Positions 26,145 through 35,402 are shown, counted from the stretch's first letter. The stretch: DNA of 61,294 nt from an uncultured Elioraea sp. (GCA_938010425.1 CALLUO010000020.1:1-61294), one strand, 5' to 3'. Numbers and translations are program-made. The notes: generated by a model not told the origin, from the sequence alone.

Positions 26145-28031
26145 CTACCGCGCGGTGTCAAGAGCTCGCACGGCGTCGTGGATCGCTCTTTCGGCTTGCT
26201 CGACGATGAAGCGGGGCGGAATGTTTGGCAGCTTGGCGTCGATCGTCCGCTCGACCCGGCTGTCGAGCAGGCACCAGGCGAGTCGCGACGCCGTGCGCAC
26301 GAGCCAAGACCGCTGCTTGATCCAATCCTCCACCATGCGGCGCAGCAGGCCTTTGAGCTGCGCGCCGGCGCCTCGGTCATAGAGCAACCGTGTTGCGCGT
26401 TCGGCCCGCGCCCTGATCAACGGCGTCAGGCTCGCGGGGTCGAGTGCGCCGCGCGGCCACGCGGGCAGGGGCTCGATCTCGTCTTCGTTCTGCCCCGGTG
26501 CCGGCCAAAGCCGTCCGCATAGCGGAATAATCGGCAGATGGTCGGGCGTGCCACTGCCCTCGCGCGCCACGGCCCAGCGGGCGACGTCGGAATCAGACCA
26601 GCGCGGGGTCAACTCTTTGCGGCCGAACAAGGGGTTGGAGATTGGCAGCACGAAATGGCGGCGGAGGAAGGAACGCGCGTTGCGCCGGCCCAGCATAAAG
26701 TCGTGATGGCGGTAGGCCTCGGCGAGAAAGCCCATGAAGCCGCCAAGATAGCCGGAGGCGATGGCGACCGGGGCCGACCAGCCGGGCCCGCGCGAGGGCG
26801 CGATGAGGAAGCGCGAATACGTGTCGGGTGCCGCGGCGAGGGCGAGGTCTTCGGCCTTGAACCGAGCGTTGTTGATCAGGGCGCCGAACAGGGCGGGCAG
26901 AATGGAGAGGAGCGAGGGGTCGGCGTCCAGAGCGGTCTCCTTGCGCTCGGGGAAAGGATCGACCAACACCACCGCGCGGTTGGCAAGATCGCCCCTCCGG
27001 GCGTTGCTGCCGTTCCAGCCGGCGAGTGCACGGCGGACGAGCTCCAGCGGCTCGTTGTCCATCGCCCCGCCATCAACGTAAGGCACCTGCACCGTTCCGG
27101 AGGTGATACCGCTCCAGTCGGGCAGACACTCCCGCGCCCACTCTGGCAGAGGCTCGAGCTGTTCTTGTGCTTCCAGCGCCTCAAACAGTCGGCTTCGCGG
27201 ATGCAGAGCGGCGCGGAAGGCGTAATCCTCGAGAGGTCTGGTCAGGGTGCGCGCGCGCAGAGCAATCGGAAACGCACCGGTGGCCAAGGCGGCGGCAGCA
27301 AACAGCTCTCGCGTCCGGTTCAAGTCAGGCCCAAAACGGTCGAGCACCACTTCGTCCGGCCGCGCAGCCAACCCCATCCCTTCTCGCGCCACCGCAAACC
27401 GGATGTGGTCAGCATGCAGCGACATCAGGTGGCTCAAGGCCGCCCCCTGGAAGCGCAGCGCATAGGGAACGCCCCGTAGGTTGGCCAAGGTCAGCAACAC
27501 TTCGAGACGGTCCGGCAGCCAGGCGCGTGGTCGTGTCGGCATGCTCTGCCGGCTTGTCACGGTATCGGCGACGATCCTGTCCAGCACCGTGCAATCGAGG
27601 GCGGAGCGCAGCGCCCCGCCACTGAGGTCGGACACACCGAGCAGAGGGCGGATGTCGATCTTCTGCACCCAAGCGGTGTAGAGCGGGTTCGCTGCCTTCG
27701 TGACATCGTCCGCCCCTGGCGTGACCGGAGGAAACTCCGCATCGCAGAACAGGGCGGCCAGCGCCGCGCACATCCCCCCTGCCGACGCGCCGCCGAGCAC
27801 GCTGAGAGTCACCTCGTGTAGCGGTGGCTCGCCCCGCTGGCGCCGGGACTGCTTCTCCTGCGCGAAGGCGTCCAGCGCTTCGATCAAGAGATCGAGCACG
27901 CCTGCGGTATAGGCGCCGGCGGATACCGCTCCCGCCATGCAAAGGCCGAGCTCGAAGGTGCCAACTGGCGGCGGCTCGCGGCTGGGCGGATAGCCCTTCA
28001 CCCAGGGATCGAGGCTCACGGAGCTGGACAT
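26145..28031 (-). CDS. Patatin-like phospholipase family protein
   Basis: About 628 residues. An N-terminal glycine-rich oxyanion segment (LGLCMAGAVSAGAYTAG) is followed by the nucleophile elbow GGASAGG (~80) and the catalytic Asp in VPYVDGGAMDNEPL (~320): a Ser-Asp dyad. The rest (to 628) has no recognised domain and is unusually long for patatins, matching a bacterial patatin-like subfamily with a large C-terminal extension. It should release fatty acids from lipids. The ATG at 28031 has a GAGGGCAGG ribosome-binding site; a longer frame upstream runs into the divergent helicase gene. Confidence 0.88.
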   Translation of the reverse strand: MSSSVSLDPWVKGYPPSREPPPVGTFELGLCMAGAVSAGAYTAGVLDLLIEALDAFAQEKQSRRQRGEPPLHEVTLSVLGGASAGGMCAALAALFCDAEFPPVTPGADDVTKAANPLYTAWVQKIDIRPLLGVSDLSGGALRSALDCTVLDRIVADTVTSRQSMPTRPRAWLPDRLEVLLTLANLRGVPYALRFQGAALSHLMSLHADHIRFAVAREGMGLAARPDEVVLDRFGPDLNRTRELFAAAALATGAFPIALRARTLTRPLEDYAFRAALHPRSRLFEALEAQEQLEPLPEWARECLPDWSGITSGTVQVPYVDGGAMDNEPLELVRRALAGWNGSNARRGDLANRAVVLVDPFPERKETALDADPSLLSILPALFGALINNARFKAEDLALAAAPDTYSRFLIAPSRGPGWSAPVAIASGYLGGFMGFLAEAYRHHDFMLGRRNARSFLRRHFVLPISNPLFGRKELTPRWSDSDVARWAVAREGSGTPDHLPIIPLCGRLWPAPGQNEDEIEPLPAWPRGALDPASLTPLIRARAERATRLLYDRGAGAQLKGLLRRMVEDWIKQRSWLVRTASRLAWCLLDSRVERTIDAKLPNIPPRFIVEQAERAIHDAVRALDTAR

Positions 28032-28093
28032 CCTGCCCTCGTTGACCGTTCGAGTCGGTACGTTAGCGTGCCAGTCAGGCTTTGCGCCGGCCG

Positions 28094-29953
28094 ATGCTGC
28101 CGTCAACCGTGCGTGCGTTGACACGCGCCCCCACCCTCCGGCACGCGGAAGGTGTGAGCGCTGTTCCACCTCCCGCCCGGCGACGGATCGACCAGCTCCT
28201 CTCCGGGCTTCGCGTGCCTGTTCGCCGCGAAGACGTCGCCGCTGGCCTTACCGCCCTCGCGGCTGACCCCTCGCTTGACGACATCGGGCTCGTCTCGGTG
28301 CTGGCCGAAGCGATCCGCGGCCGGCTACGCCGCGCCGAAGCGGATGGGGCGATGACGCATGCCGAACGGGCCACCGCGGAGGCGCGGCTTGAGGAGTGGC
28401 GTCGGCAGCGCCTTGCCGACCTCGCCGCCAAGGCTCGCCACCGGCATGAGGGCGAGGTGGTGGGCGCACTCACCTTGGGGCGCTGGGTGGCGTCCTTCGT
28501 TCCAGCCCGCTCGATCCGCCGGCGCATTGTCGCCTTTCTCGGCCCTACCAATTCAGGCAAAAGCCACGCTGCTTTCGACCTGCTCGCTGCTGCCCCGCGC
28601 GGCGCCTACCTTGCCCCTCTTCGCCTGCTCGCCTGGGAAGGACAGGAGCGGCTTGCCGAACGCGGCGTGCGCGCCTCTCTGCTGACCGGCGAGGAACGAC
28701 GGATCGACCCAGAGGCGACGCACGTCTCGGCCACTGTTGAGATGGCGGACCTCGTCACTCCGGTCCCCGTGGCGGTGGTGGACGAGATCCAGATGCTGGC
28801 CGATGAGGATCGCGGCTGGGCGTGGACGCAGGCGGTGGTCGGGCTGCCGGCGGAGACGCTGCTTCTAGCCGGGGCGGCGGAGGCGGAGCCGCTCATCCGC
28901 CGGCTCGCCGCACTCACCGGGGAACCGCTCGAGGTGCGGCGATTCGAGCGCATGGTGCCACTGACGGTCCTGCGCCGCCCCGTGCCGCTGGCCCGCGTCG
29001 AACCGGGGGATGCGCTGATCTGCTTCTCCCGCCGCGATGCTTTTGCCCTGCGCGAAGCGCTGATCGCGCGCGGCCGGCCGCCGGCGATGGTGTATGGCGC
29101 GCTCGGGCCCGAGGTGAGGCGGGCTGAGGCCGAACGGTTCCGCGAGGGCCGCGCACCGGTGTTGGTGGCCACGGACGCGATCGGTATGGGGCTCAACCTC
29201 CCCATCCGACGGGTTTTATTCGCCGCCACCACCAAATATGGCGGGCTCGGGCCACACCTTATTCGCCAGATCGCTGGCCGCGCCGGTCGCTACGGCATCT
29301 ATCCCGAAGGCTTTGTCGGCGTGCTCGGCGGGGAGGATCTGGAGCCGATCGCCGCCGCCATCGACCACCCCCCGCCACCGCTCGAGGGGCCGATGCGCGT
29401 GCTCCCGCGCGAAGCGCAACTGTTGGACATAGGGCGGCGGCTCGGCCAGCCTTCCTTGCTTCGCGTGTTGACGGTGGTCGCAGAGCGGTTCCGCTGGCCG
29501 GGTGCTGGCTTTGCGCTGTCTCGCCTCGACGAGGCCATCCGTCTGGCCGAGGTCTGCGCCGCCGCCCGGCTCCCTCTGCGCGAGAGCCTGGGCTATCTCG
29601 GCTGTCCGATCGACCTGCGCGACCGGCTCTCCGCCTCCGCTCTGTTGGCCTGGGCCAGGCGGCATGCGCATGGCGCTGCTGTCGCCGCGCCCGCTCCGCC
29701 GCGGCGGCTTCTTTCGCGAGGGGTGGCCGACGACCCGGCCGACCTCGCCGAAGCCGAGCGTTCTGCCAGGGCTTGCACCGCCTATCTTTGGCTCGCGCAG
29801 AAATGGTCGGAAATCTATGGTGAGGCAGAGGAGGCGCGGGCCGTTCAGGGCGAGCTCAACGCCTTCATCGAACGCAGCCTTCGGCTGGGGGCGAGTGCGC
29901 GCCTTCGCCAGCGTTGGCGAGAGGAGCAGGCAGGCGAGGGCAACCGAAGGTAG
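28094..29953 (+). CDS. Suv3-type DExH-box RNA helicase
   Basis: About 619 residues resembling mitochondrial SUPV3L1/Suv3, a 3'-5' RNA helicase, and its alphaproteobacterial relatives. Walker A FLGPTNSGKS (~149), a DEIQM Walker B (~229, the Suv3-type replacement for DEAD/DEAH), an LLLAGAAEA motif III, and motif V/VI blocks ATDAIGMGLNLPIRRVLFA and RQIAGRAGRYG. An N-terminal helical extension (1-140) is of unknown role. A 'Suv3 C-terminal' region follows. It probably unwinds RNA in turnover, perhaps with a ribonuclease. The ATG at 28094 is used; an in-frame TTG 12 bases earlier is possible. It is divergent from the patatin gene. Confidence 0.9.
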   Translation: MLPSTVRALTRAPTLRHAEGVSAVPPPARRRIDQLLSGLRVPVRREDVAAGLTALAADPSLDDIGLVSVLAEAIRGRLRRAEADGAMTHAERATAEARLEEWRRQRLADLAAKARHRHEGEVVGALTLGRWVASFVPARSIRRRIVAFLGPTNSGKSHAAFDLLAAAPRGAYLAPLRLLAWEGQERLAERGVRASLLTGEERRIDPEATHVSATVEMADLVTPVPVAVVDEIQMLADEDRGWAWTQAVVGLPAETLLLAGAAEAEPLIRRLAALTGEPLEVRRFERMVPLTVLRRPVPLARVEPGDALICFSRRDAFALREALIARGRPPAMVYGALGPEVRRAEAERFREGRAPVLVATDAIGMGLNLPIRRVLFAATTKYGGLGPHLIRQIAGRAGRYGIYPEGFVGVLGGEDLEPIAAAIDHPPPPLEGPMRVLPREAQLLDIGRRLGQPSLLRVLTVVAERFRWPGAGFALSRLDEAIRLAEVCAAARLPLRESLGYLGCPIDLRDRLSASALLAWARRHAHGAAVAAPAPPRRLLSRGVADDPADLAEAERSARACTAYLWLAQKWSEIYGEAEEARAVQGELNAFIERSLRLGASARLRQRWREEQAGEGNRR

Positions 29954-30060
29954 GTTGATGGTTAACGCAACTTTGACGCATTGTTGACGGTGCAAGACGG
30001 GGTTGCAGCCTCCGGAACGCCGGACCACGCGGCACAAACCGGACTTGGGGGAGCCTGAGC

Positions 30061-30429
30061 ATGCGTTTTCGGGAGTACCGACGGATTGACTTCGGCACGG
30101 ATCTGATCGCCGAGGCGGTGCGCGCCACGGTGGCTGACCTCATTCGGCTGGAAATGCCCGATGCTGAACTCGACAGCGTGCGGATGGCCACACCGGAGGA
30201 CGAGGTCGGCGAGGAGGCGGTGGTGGTGGCGCGCTGGCGGCGCAAGGGGGGGCTATACCGCGACTGCACGCTCGATGCCGAGGAGCTGACCGCGGTTCTG
30301 GTCGGCTGGTGCCGGCTCGCCGGCGTGCCGCTGCCGCGCACTGGCGAAAAGCTGATTGAACCGGCCGAGGATGGCGTCTCTCTCGTCATCCGCCAGCGCG
30401 GGCTGGGGCGCCCGCAGCGCCTGCACTGA
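30061..30429 (+). CDS. Conserved-looking protein of unknown function
   Basis: 122 residues, mixed alpha/beta with no membrane segment. Notable segments are REYRRIDFGTDLIAEAVRATV at the start and CRLAGVPLPRTGEKL near the end. A GGGGGAG ribosome-binding site lies seven bases before the ATG, so it is surely translated. No family is recognised. It ends eight bases before the deoxyribosyltransferase-like gene, suggesting co-transcription. The 107 bases before it contain two TTGACG-like boxes that could be part of a promoter. Confidence 0.65.
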   Translation: MRFREYRRIDFGTDLIAEAVRATVADLIRLEMPDAELDSVRMATPEDEVGEEAVVVARWRRKGGLYRDCTLDAEELTAVLVGWCRLAGVPLPRTGEKLIEPAEDGVSLVIRQRGLGRPQRLH

Positions 30430-30437
30430 CCGCGGCG

Positions 30438-31010
30438 ATGATCGTTCCCCGCCCGGCCGTGGAGTCACCGCGAATCTATCTGGCCGGGCCGGAGGTGTTC
30501 TTGCCCGATGCGGAAACCGTGCTCGCGCGCAAGAAGGCGATTTGCGCGCGGCTTGGCCTGATCGGAGTCTGTCCCCTGCTCGACGCCCCCGGCCCGGCAG
30601 CGCAAGAGCGCAGCGCGCGCGCCTTCGCCATCGCCGCTGCCAACGAGGCGCTAATCCGTTCCTGTGTCGCAATTATCGCCAACCTAACACCGTTTCGCGG
30701 CGCCTCGGCGGATGCCGGCACCGTGTACGAACTCGGCTTTGCGCGCGGCCTGGGTCTTGGCCTTTTCGCCTATACAAACGATCCGCGCGACTATGCCGCC
30801 CGCGTGCTGGATGATCCCGACCAGATGGACATCGAGGATTTTGGCCTCTCCGACAACCTCATGCTCGAGGGCGGGATCGCGGCCGCCGGGGGCGTGTTTG
30901 TGCGCGCGACAGCCGCCGCCGAAGACCTCTTCCGCGACTTGGGCGTGTTCGAGACCTGCGCCCGCGCCGCCTCCCGCCGCCTTGTGCCCGCCATCCTCGC
31001 TCCGCGCTGA
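30438..31010 (+). CDS. Nucleoside 2-deoxyribosyltransferase family protein
   Basis: 190 residues. The Rossmann-like NDT family is recognisable from RIYLAGPEVFLPDA, the central helix IRSCVAIIANLTPFRGASADAG with a family-typical D/E pair (DAGTVYELGFA) and the closing DNLML. Members transfer deoxyribosyl groups between bases, or hydrolyse deoxynucleoside monophosphates. Which one is not predictable. It is preceded closely by the 122-residue unknown gene. Confidence 0.85.
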   Translation: MIVPRPAVESPRIYLAGPEVFLPDAETVLARKKAICARLGLIGVCPLLDAPGPAAQERSARAFAIAAANEALIRSCVAIIANLTPFRGASADAGTVYELGFARGLGLGLFAYTNDPRDYAARVLDDPDQMDIEDFGLSDNLMLEGGIAAAGGVFVRATAAAEDLFRDLGVFETCARAASRRLVPAILAPR

Positions 31011-31141
31011 AAGCCCACGGCAGGCTCAAACCCGGGCTGCGGCGGGCGTTGATCGCGCCCCCCGCTTGCGCGTAAGGGAGAGTTGGTCCCCGCGCCCGGG
31101 TCGCGGGGAGGCTTCAGAGCAACCAACAGGGAGCCGCTCTT

Positions 31142-32161
31142 ATGCGCAGGACCTTGCTTGCCGCCGCGACCGCGGTCGGCCTCTCCCTCGCCGCCGCCCC
31201 CGCCTTGGCCCAGGCGCAAAGCACGTTCGACGCAGTGCGCGCCCGCGGCTTGGTGAACTGCGGTGTGAACACCGGCCTTGCCGGCTTCGCCGCGCCAGAC
31301 AGCCAGGGCGTGTGGCGCGGCCTCGATGTCGATCTCTGCCGCGCCGTCGCGGCCGCCATGTTCGGCGACGCCAGCAAGGTGCGCTACGTGCCTCTGACCG
31401 CCCAGCAGCGCTTTACCGCTCTCCAGTCGGGCGAGGTCGACATGCTGGCGCGCAACACAACCTGGACGTTCACGCGTGACACCTCGCTCGGGCTCGATTT
31501 CGTCGGTGTTAACTTCTATGACGGGCAAGGCTTCATGGTGAAGCGCTCGCTCGGCGTGAAGTCCGCCAAAGAACTGGACGGGGCGACCATTTGCGTGCAG
31601 CCCGGCACCACCACCGAGCTTAATCTGACCGACTGGTTTCGCGCCAACAGCCTCCGCTTCACACCCGTGGTGATCGAAAGACTGGAGGAGGTGAACGCCG
31701 CCTTCTTCGCCGGCCGCTGCGATGCGCTGACTACCGACGTCTCCGGCCTCGCCTCCGTGCGCGCCTCCCAAGGCCCGCGCGCTGAGGAATACGTCATCCT
31801 GCCCGAAGTCATCTCGAAGGAGCCGCTCGGCCCCGTCGTCCGCCACGGCGACAACCGCTGGGCGGATCTTGTGCGCTGGGCCCACTTCGCCATGATCGAG
31901 GCCGAAGAGCTCGGCCTCACCTCAGAGAACATCGACCAGCACCTCACCAGCACCAACCCCGCGATCCAGCGTTTCGTCGGAGCAACGGGTGGCTTCGGCC
32001 AGATGCTTGGCGTCGACAACCGCTGGGCCTACACCATCATCAAGCAGGTCGGGAATTACGGCGAAAGCTTCGAGCGCAACATCAAGCCCTTGGGCATTCA
32101 GCGCGGCATCAACGAGCTCTGGACCAAGGGCGGGCTGATGTACTCTCCGCCATTCCGCTGA
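31142..32161 (+). CDS. aapJ: Amino-acid ABC transporter periplasmic binding protein (AapJ/BztA type)
   Basis: 339 residues. A cleavable signal peptide is clear (MRRTLLAAATAVGLSLAAAP, then ALAQA). The mature protein is a type II periplasmic binding fold with VNCGVNTGLAGFAAPD, RGLDVDLCRAVAAA and SGEVDMLARNTTWT, the AapJ signature. It should bind a broad range of polar L-amino acids. The permease and ATPase genes (aapQMP) that normally follow are absent here; decayed DNA follows instead, so it must use components from elsewhere or is orphaned. A hairpin in the 131-base leader (31088-31108, CCCCGCG/CGCGGGG) is of unknown relevance. Confidence 0.9.
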   Translation: MRRTLLAAATAVGLSLAAAPALAQAQSTFDAVRARGLVNCGVNTGLAGFAAPDSQGVWRGLDVDLCRAVAAAMFGDASKVRYVPLTAQQRFTALQSGEVDMLARNTTWTFTRDTSLGLDFVGVNFYDGQGFMVKRSLGVKSAKELDGATICVQPGTTTELNLTDWFRANSLRFTPVVIERLEEVNAAFFAGRCDALTTDVSGLASVRASQGPRAEEYVILPEVISKEPLGPVVRHGDNRWADLVRWAHFAMIEAEELGLTSENIDQHLTSTNPAIQRFVGATGGFGQMLGVDNRWAYTIIKQVGNYGESFERNIKPLGIQRGINELWTKGGLMYSPPFR

Positions 32162-32187
32162 TCGGTGAGCAAGTCGCAAAAGTGTCA

Positions 32188-32284
32188 GGAGCCGCGTGAA
32201 AGGCGCCCAGCGCGGCTCCAATCATGCAAGGGCGCCCTGACTCTGCCGCTCAGCCCTCCCTTCGTCCGCAGGGCGAGGGAGGGC
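32188..32284 (+). terminator. Two consecutive stem-loops after aapJ
   Basis: Two perfect nine-base-pair stems: GGAGCCGCG/CGCGGCTCC (32188-32219) and GCCCTCCCT/AGGGAGGGC (32253-32284), each with a 14-base loop. They start 27 bases after the aapJ stop. Neither has a T-run, so they may act as weak terminators or stabilise the 3' end. In binding-protein genes a hairpin before the permease genes is common to keep the binding protein in excess; here no permease follows. Confidence 0.5.
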
Positions 32285-33477
32285 GATGCCTGTTCAGGGC
32301 GCCAAAACGCTCTGGCAGGTCTGGCGTGTTTTCCCGTTCGCGATCCTCATCGACCCGCGCGGCAGACGCCAGACCTCCCGGCAGCCCCACTCGACATCCT
32401 CCAGGCCGCCGAAAAGGTGCAGCATCAACCGCGGATGGCCGCCTTGCTGGGCGAACAGAACACCGCTGTCGCCTCCCTCGCGCGGCGCGCGTAGCCTGAT
32501 GTGCAGGGCCAACAGTGCTGGCGGGCGCGGGCGGGACTGTAAGCCCTCTGGTGCGGCGAGAGCTCCCCTCGTTCTGCCTGACGCTCGCGCGCTGCGTCTT
32601 CGCGGGGCGTGACGAGCCCGAACCCATCGCCGCCTCGGGCGCGATCATCGCCGTGAACACCTCATCCACACTCGGGTTGCGCTCGGGCATCGACGGCGTG
32701 GCCTGGGACGAGGATGATGATGCGGTGCGCGCCATGCGGCCGTTCTAGGGGCTGCATCGCGGCAGGGGCTACGAGGCGACAATCCCCTGCGCACGCATGC
32801 TGGACGGGCCCAAAACGCGCATCTTGCGGGCGCGCGATGACAAGCCCTTGCATACGCATGCTGGACCTCGCCTTTCGAAAGGGCCGAGCCTGGGAAAGCG
32901 GGGAGCAGGACGAGCGGCCCAATCCTGCGCCGCTTGCCGGTGCCGCTTGGTGCTGCCCAGAGTGGCGCGGGGATCTCGCAGCCGGCAAACGGTGTTGACA
33001 GCATCGATCTTGGCCTCTGGAGCACGGCTGCCATCGCCGTCCGCAACCACTTCCTCCAGGACAAATCGATGTGGGGCCCATGACCGAAACGATCCTGGAT
33101 CAGACCGCTGCTCGTCGTCCCGCAGAAGAGGAGGTGCGGCTCGTCACGACAGCCGTAGGCCTAATGTTAGAAAAGAGCCTCGATCCTTGCATCGTCGGGT
33201 TTCGCGCGCGCCCCTTTTCCAGACGGGCAAATCCCGCCTGGCACAGCTTCGCTAGCGCTCAACAGGCCGGTCAGCAGCATCCGAGTTGACGGGACGGAGG
33301 CGCGTCTTTCCGGCCTCGCTGTCGCAGTGGCAGGCGGAAACGGAGCCGTGAGTGTCCTGAAATCGTTCCTCGTGCGACGGCGGGGGATAACGACGCAGCG
33401 CGCGTCTCGCGCGCGGTCTGTGGCCGCCCCTTCACCCTTGCCTAGAGCCGCCCTCGAAGCGATCCTGCCTCTCCCCC
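32285..33477. other. Gene-poor region with decayed coding DNA
   Basis: No intact gene is supportable over 1.2 kb. Pieces read like protein in changing frames. One frame from ~32680 passes a TAG at 32746 and resumes with GRGYEATIPCARMLDGPKTR. Another ends LGLWSTAAIAVRNHFLQDK at 33084 with its TGA overlapping an ATG (33080) that opens a 69-codon frame (TETILDQTAARRPAEEEVRL). A further piece at ~33280-33385 reads VDGTEARLSGLAVAVAGGNG. The ATGA overlap suggests a former two-gene operon. I cannot name the genes. Confidence 0.45.
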
Positions 33478-34650
33478 TCAGGCGAGCGCCTCCATCGCCG
33501 CCGCCAGGCCGCCGCGCCCATGCGGCACGCCAAGGTCGCGCAGCGACAGTTCCACCGCGGCAAGCGTGCCAAGGATCATCGGCTCGTTGAGATCGCCTAA
33601 GTGCCCGATGCGGAACACCCGCCCCAACAGCGTGCCAAGCCCGCCGCCTAAAGAGACGTTGTAACGCGTCAGGGCATGGGAGCGCAGCGCCTCGGCGTCG
33701 TGGCCCTCCGGCATCAGCACGGCGGTGACGCTGTTAGAATACCGGGTCGGGTCGATACAGTAGAGGGAGGGCCCGTCGTTCGCTGACCAGGCGCACACGG
33801 CGGCGCGAACAGCAGCACCGAGCCGCGCATGGCGGGCATAGAGGGCCTCTAGCCCCTCCGTTTCGATCAGAGACAGCGCTTCCGCAAGCCCGTGGAACAT
33901 CTGGGTTGGGATCGTGCCGACGAAGGAGCGGTGCGGGCGAGTCAGCATAATCGACCAGTCCATGTAAAAGCGCGGCAGGCGGGCCTCGCGGTGCGCGGCC
34001 AGCGCCTTCGGGCTCGCCGCACAGAAGGCAAGGCCCGTCGGCAGCATCAGCCCTTTCTGCGAGCCCCCAACGACGAGATCGACCCGCCACGCGTCCATAC
34101 GGAAAGGAAGCGAGGCGAGAGACGAGATGGTGTCGGCGAGAAGCAGGGCCGGGTGAAGCGCGGCGTCGATCGCGGCGCGAATCTCGCCGAGCGGGATGGC
34201 AACACCTGTGGAGGTCTCGTTGTGCACCACACAGATGGCCTTGATGCGGTGCGCGGCATCGGCGCGCAGCGCGGCGGTGACCGCGTCAGGGTCGACGCCG
34301 CGGCGGCGATCAGCGGGCACGGTCTCCACCTCCAGGCCGAAGCGCCGGGCCATCTCGGTCCAGGAATCGGAGAAGTAGCCAGACTCAAGCATCAAGATGC
34401 GGTCGCCTGGGCTGAACAAGTTTACCAAAGAGGCTTCCCAGGCGCCGTGGCCTGAGCCCGTCATGAAGAACACTTCCGCCGTCGTGCTGCCGAGGATGGG
34501 GAGCAGCCGTGCGCGGCAATCAAGGACGAGGCGGATGAAGCTCCCATCCATGAAGTCCTGCGAGGGGCGGTGAAGGGCGCGAAGGACAGGGTCGGGAATG
34601 TTGGTCGGCCCGGGGTTTGCGAAGAAGGAACGGCCGACAGGGCGTGACAT
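33478..34650 (-). CDS. Class V aminotransferase (alanine/serine-glyoxylate type)
   Basis: 390 residues. Fold-type I PLP enzyme with the lysine in VGGSQKGLML (~200) and family blocks FFANPGPTNIPDPV, FFMTGSGHGAWEASL, VVHNETSTGVAIPL and DTISSLASLPFRMDAW. This pattern fits the alanine-glyoxylate/serine-glyoxylate aminotransferase group (PucG, Sga). The donor-acceptor pair is undetermined; glyoxylate detoxification, ureide or serine-cycle roles are all possible. The ATG at 34650 is the start. It runs toward the decayed region. Confidence 0.9.
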   Translation of the reverse strand: MSRPVGRSFFANPGPTNIPDPVLRALHRPSQDFMDGSFIRLVLDCRARLLPILGSTTAEVFFMTGSGHGAWEASLVNLFSPGDRILMLESGYFSDSWTEMARRFGLEVETVPADRRRGVDPDAVTAALRADAAHRIKAICVVHNETSTGVAIPLGEIRAAIDAALHPALLLADTISSLASLPFRMDAWRVDLVVGGSQKGLMLPTGLAFCAASPKALAAHREARLPRFYMDWSIMLTRPHRSFVGTIPTQMFHGLAEALSLIETEGLEALYARHARLGAAVRAAVCAWSANDGPSLYCIDPTRYSNSVTAVLMPEGHDAEALRSHALTRYNVSLGGGLGTLLGRVFRIGHLGDLNEPMILGTLAAVELSLRDLGVPHGRGGLAAAMEALA

Positions 34651-34777
34651 GGGGAACTCCGGCTCGGGACGAGGGTGTAGCGAGGCTTTGCCACAGAGCG
34701 CGGCAGCGCAAGGGCATCACAGGGTGAGAAGCGATGGCGCTGGTTGCCATGGCTGAATTTTTGTTAGTTCTGGTTGC

Positions 34778-35209
34778 ATGAGGTGGTGGGTTTTGGCCGT
34801 TTTGGCTTTGGCTATGGTGCCGCAAGCCGTGCGAGCGCAGGGTTTCTCCTCCTCTGCGCCGGGGGGGATCCATCGGGTCGTCATCCCGCCAGCCGAGGCG
34901 CCAGCTTCTGTCGCTCCAGGGTTGCAGAAGTTTGCGCCGACCGTCTGGCCGCGCCGGGCCGACCCGCCAGCCATGGCTGGAACACGGGCCGGTTCACCAA
35001 TCGGTGAGCGTAAAGCGGCCTTGCCGCCACCACCGCCGAAAGAGGAGGTGGCTGTAGCTCCGGCCGCTGTCGCAGCTGGTGCGGCGGCCTCTGGCATGGC
35101 TGTGGGCGGCCTCGGCTTTGCGCCGATCCTCGGGCTCCTGGGCTCGGCCGGGATTGGGGCTGCAGCCGCCTTATCCGGTGGCACGACCGCCACCGTCACC
35201 ACGCGCTGA
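34778..35209 (+). CDS. Small secreted or membrane-anchored protein, unknown
   Basis: 143 residues. A Sec signal peptide is clear (RWWVLAVLALAMVPQAVRAQ). A proline-rich middle (residues 70-95) leads to a glycine/alanine hydrophobic segment (about 95-130) that could cross the membrane, and a short T/R tail. No family is recognised. The composition suggests an envelope or surface protein. It is divergent from the aminotransferase (127-base gap). The ribosome-binding site is weak. Confidence 0.5.
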   Translation: MRWWVLAVLALAMVPQAVRAQGFSSSAPGGIHRVVIPPAEAPASVAPGLQKFAPTVWPRRADPPAMAGTRAGSPIGERKAALPPPPPKEEVAVAPAAVAAGAAASGMAVGGLGFAPILGLLGSAGIGAAAALSGGTTATVTTR

Positions 35210-35265
35210 GCCTCTCGCACAGAGAAAGAGAGCGTCAGAATCAAAGCCTGAGGTGAGTACAGACA

Positions 35266-35292
35266 GGCGGTGGGGCAAGCCCCAAGACCGCC
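35266..35292. terminator. GC-rich hairpin between the secreted protein and mltG
   Basis: Nested inverted repeat: outer GGCGGT/ACCGCC and inner GGGGC/GCCCC with an AA loop. It lies 57 bases after the secreted-protein stop and 111 bases past the mltG stop, in the convergent gap, so it may terminate both strands. No T-run is present. Confidence 0.4.
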
Positions 35293-35402
35293 AGCCCCCT
35301 CGCTGTACAGCGCAGTCAGACCGTAAGGAAGGGCGAGCGGAGGGGCGAAGCGCCTGGCGCGGCCGCAACGGAGGGCTGCCAAGACATCCTCGCTAAGCCC
35401 GC

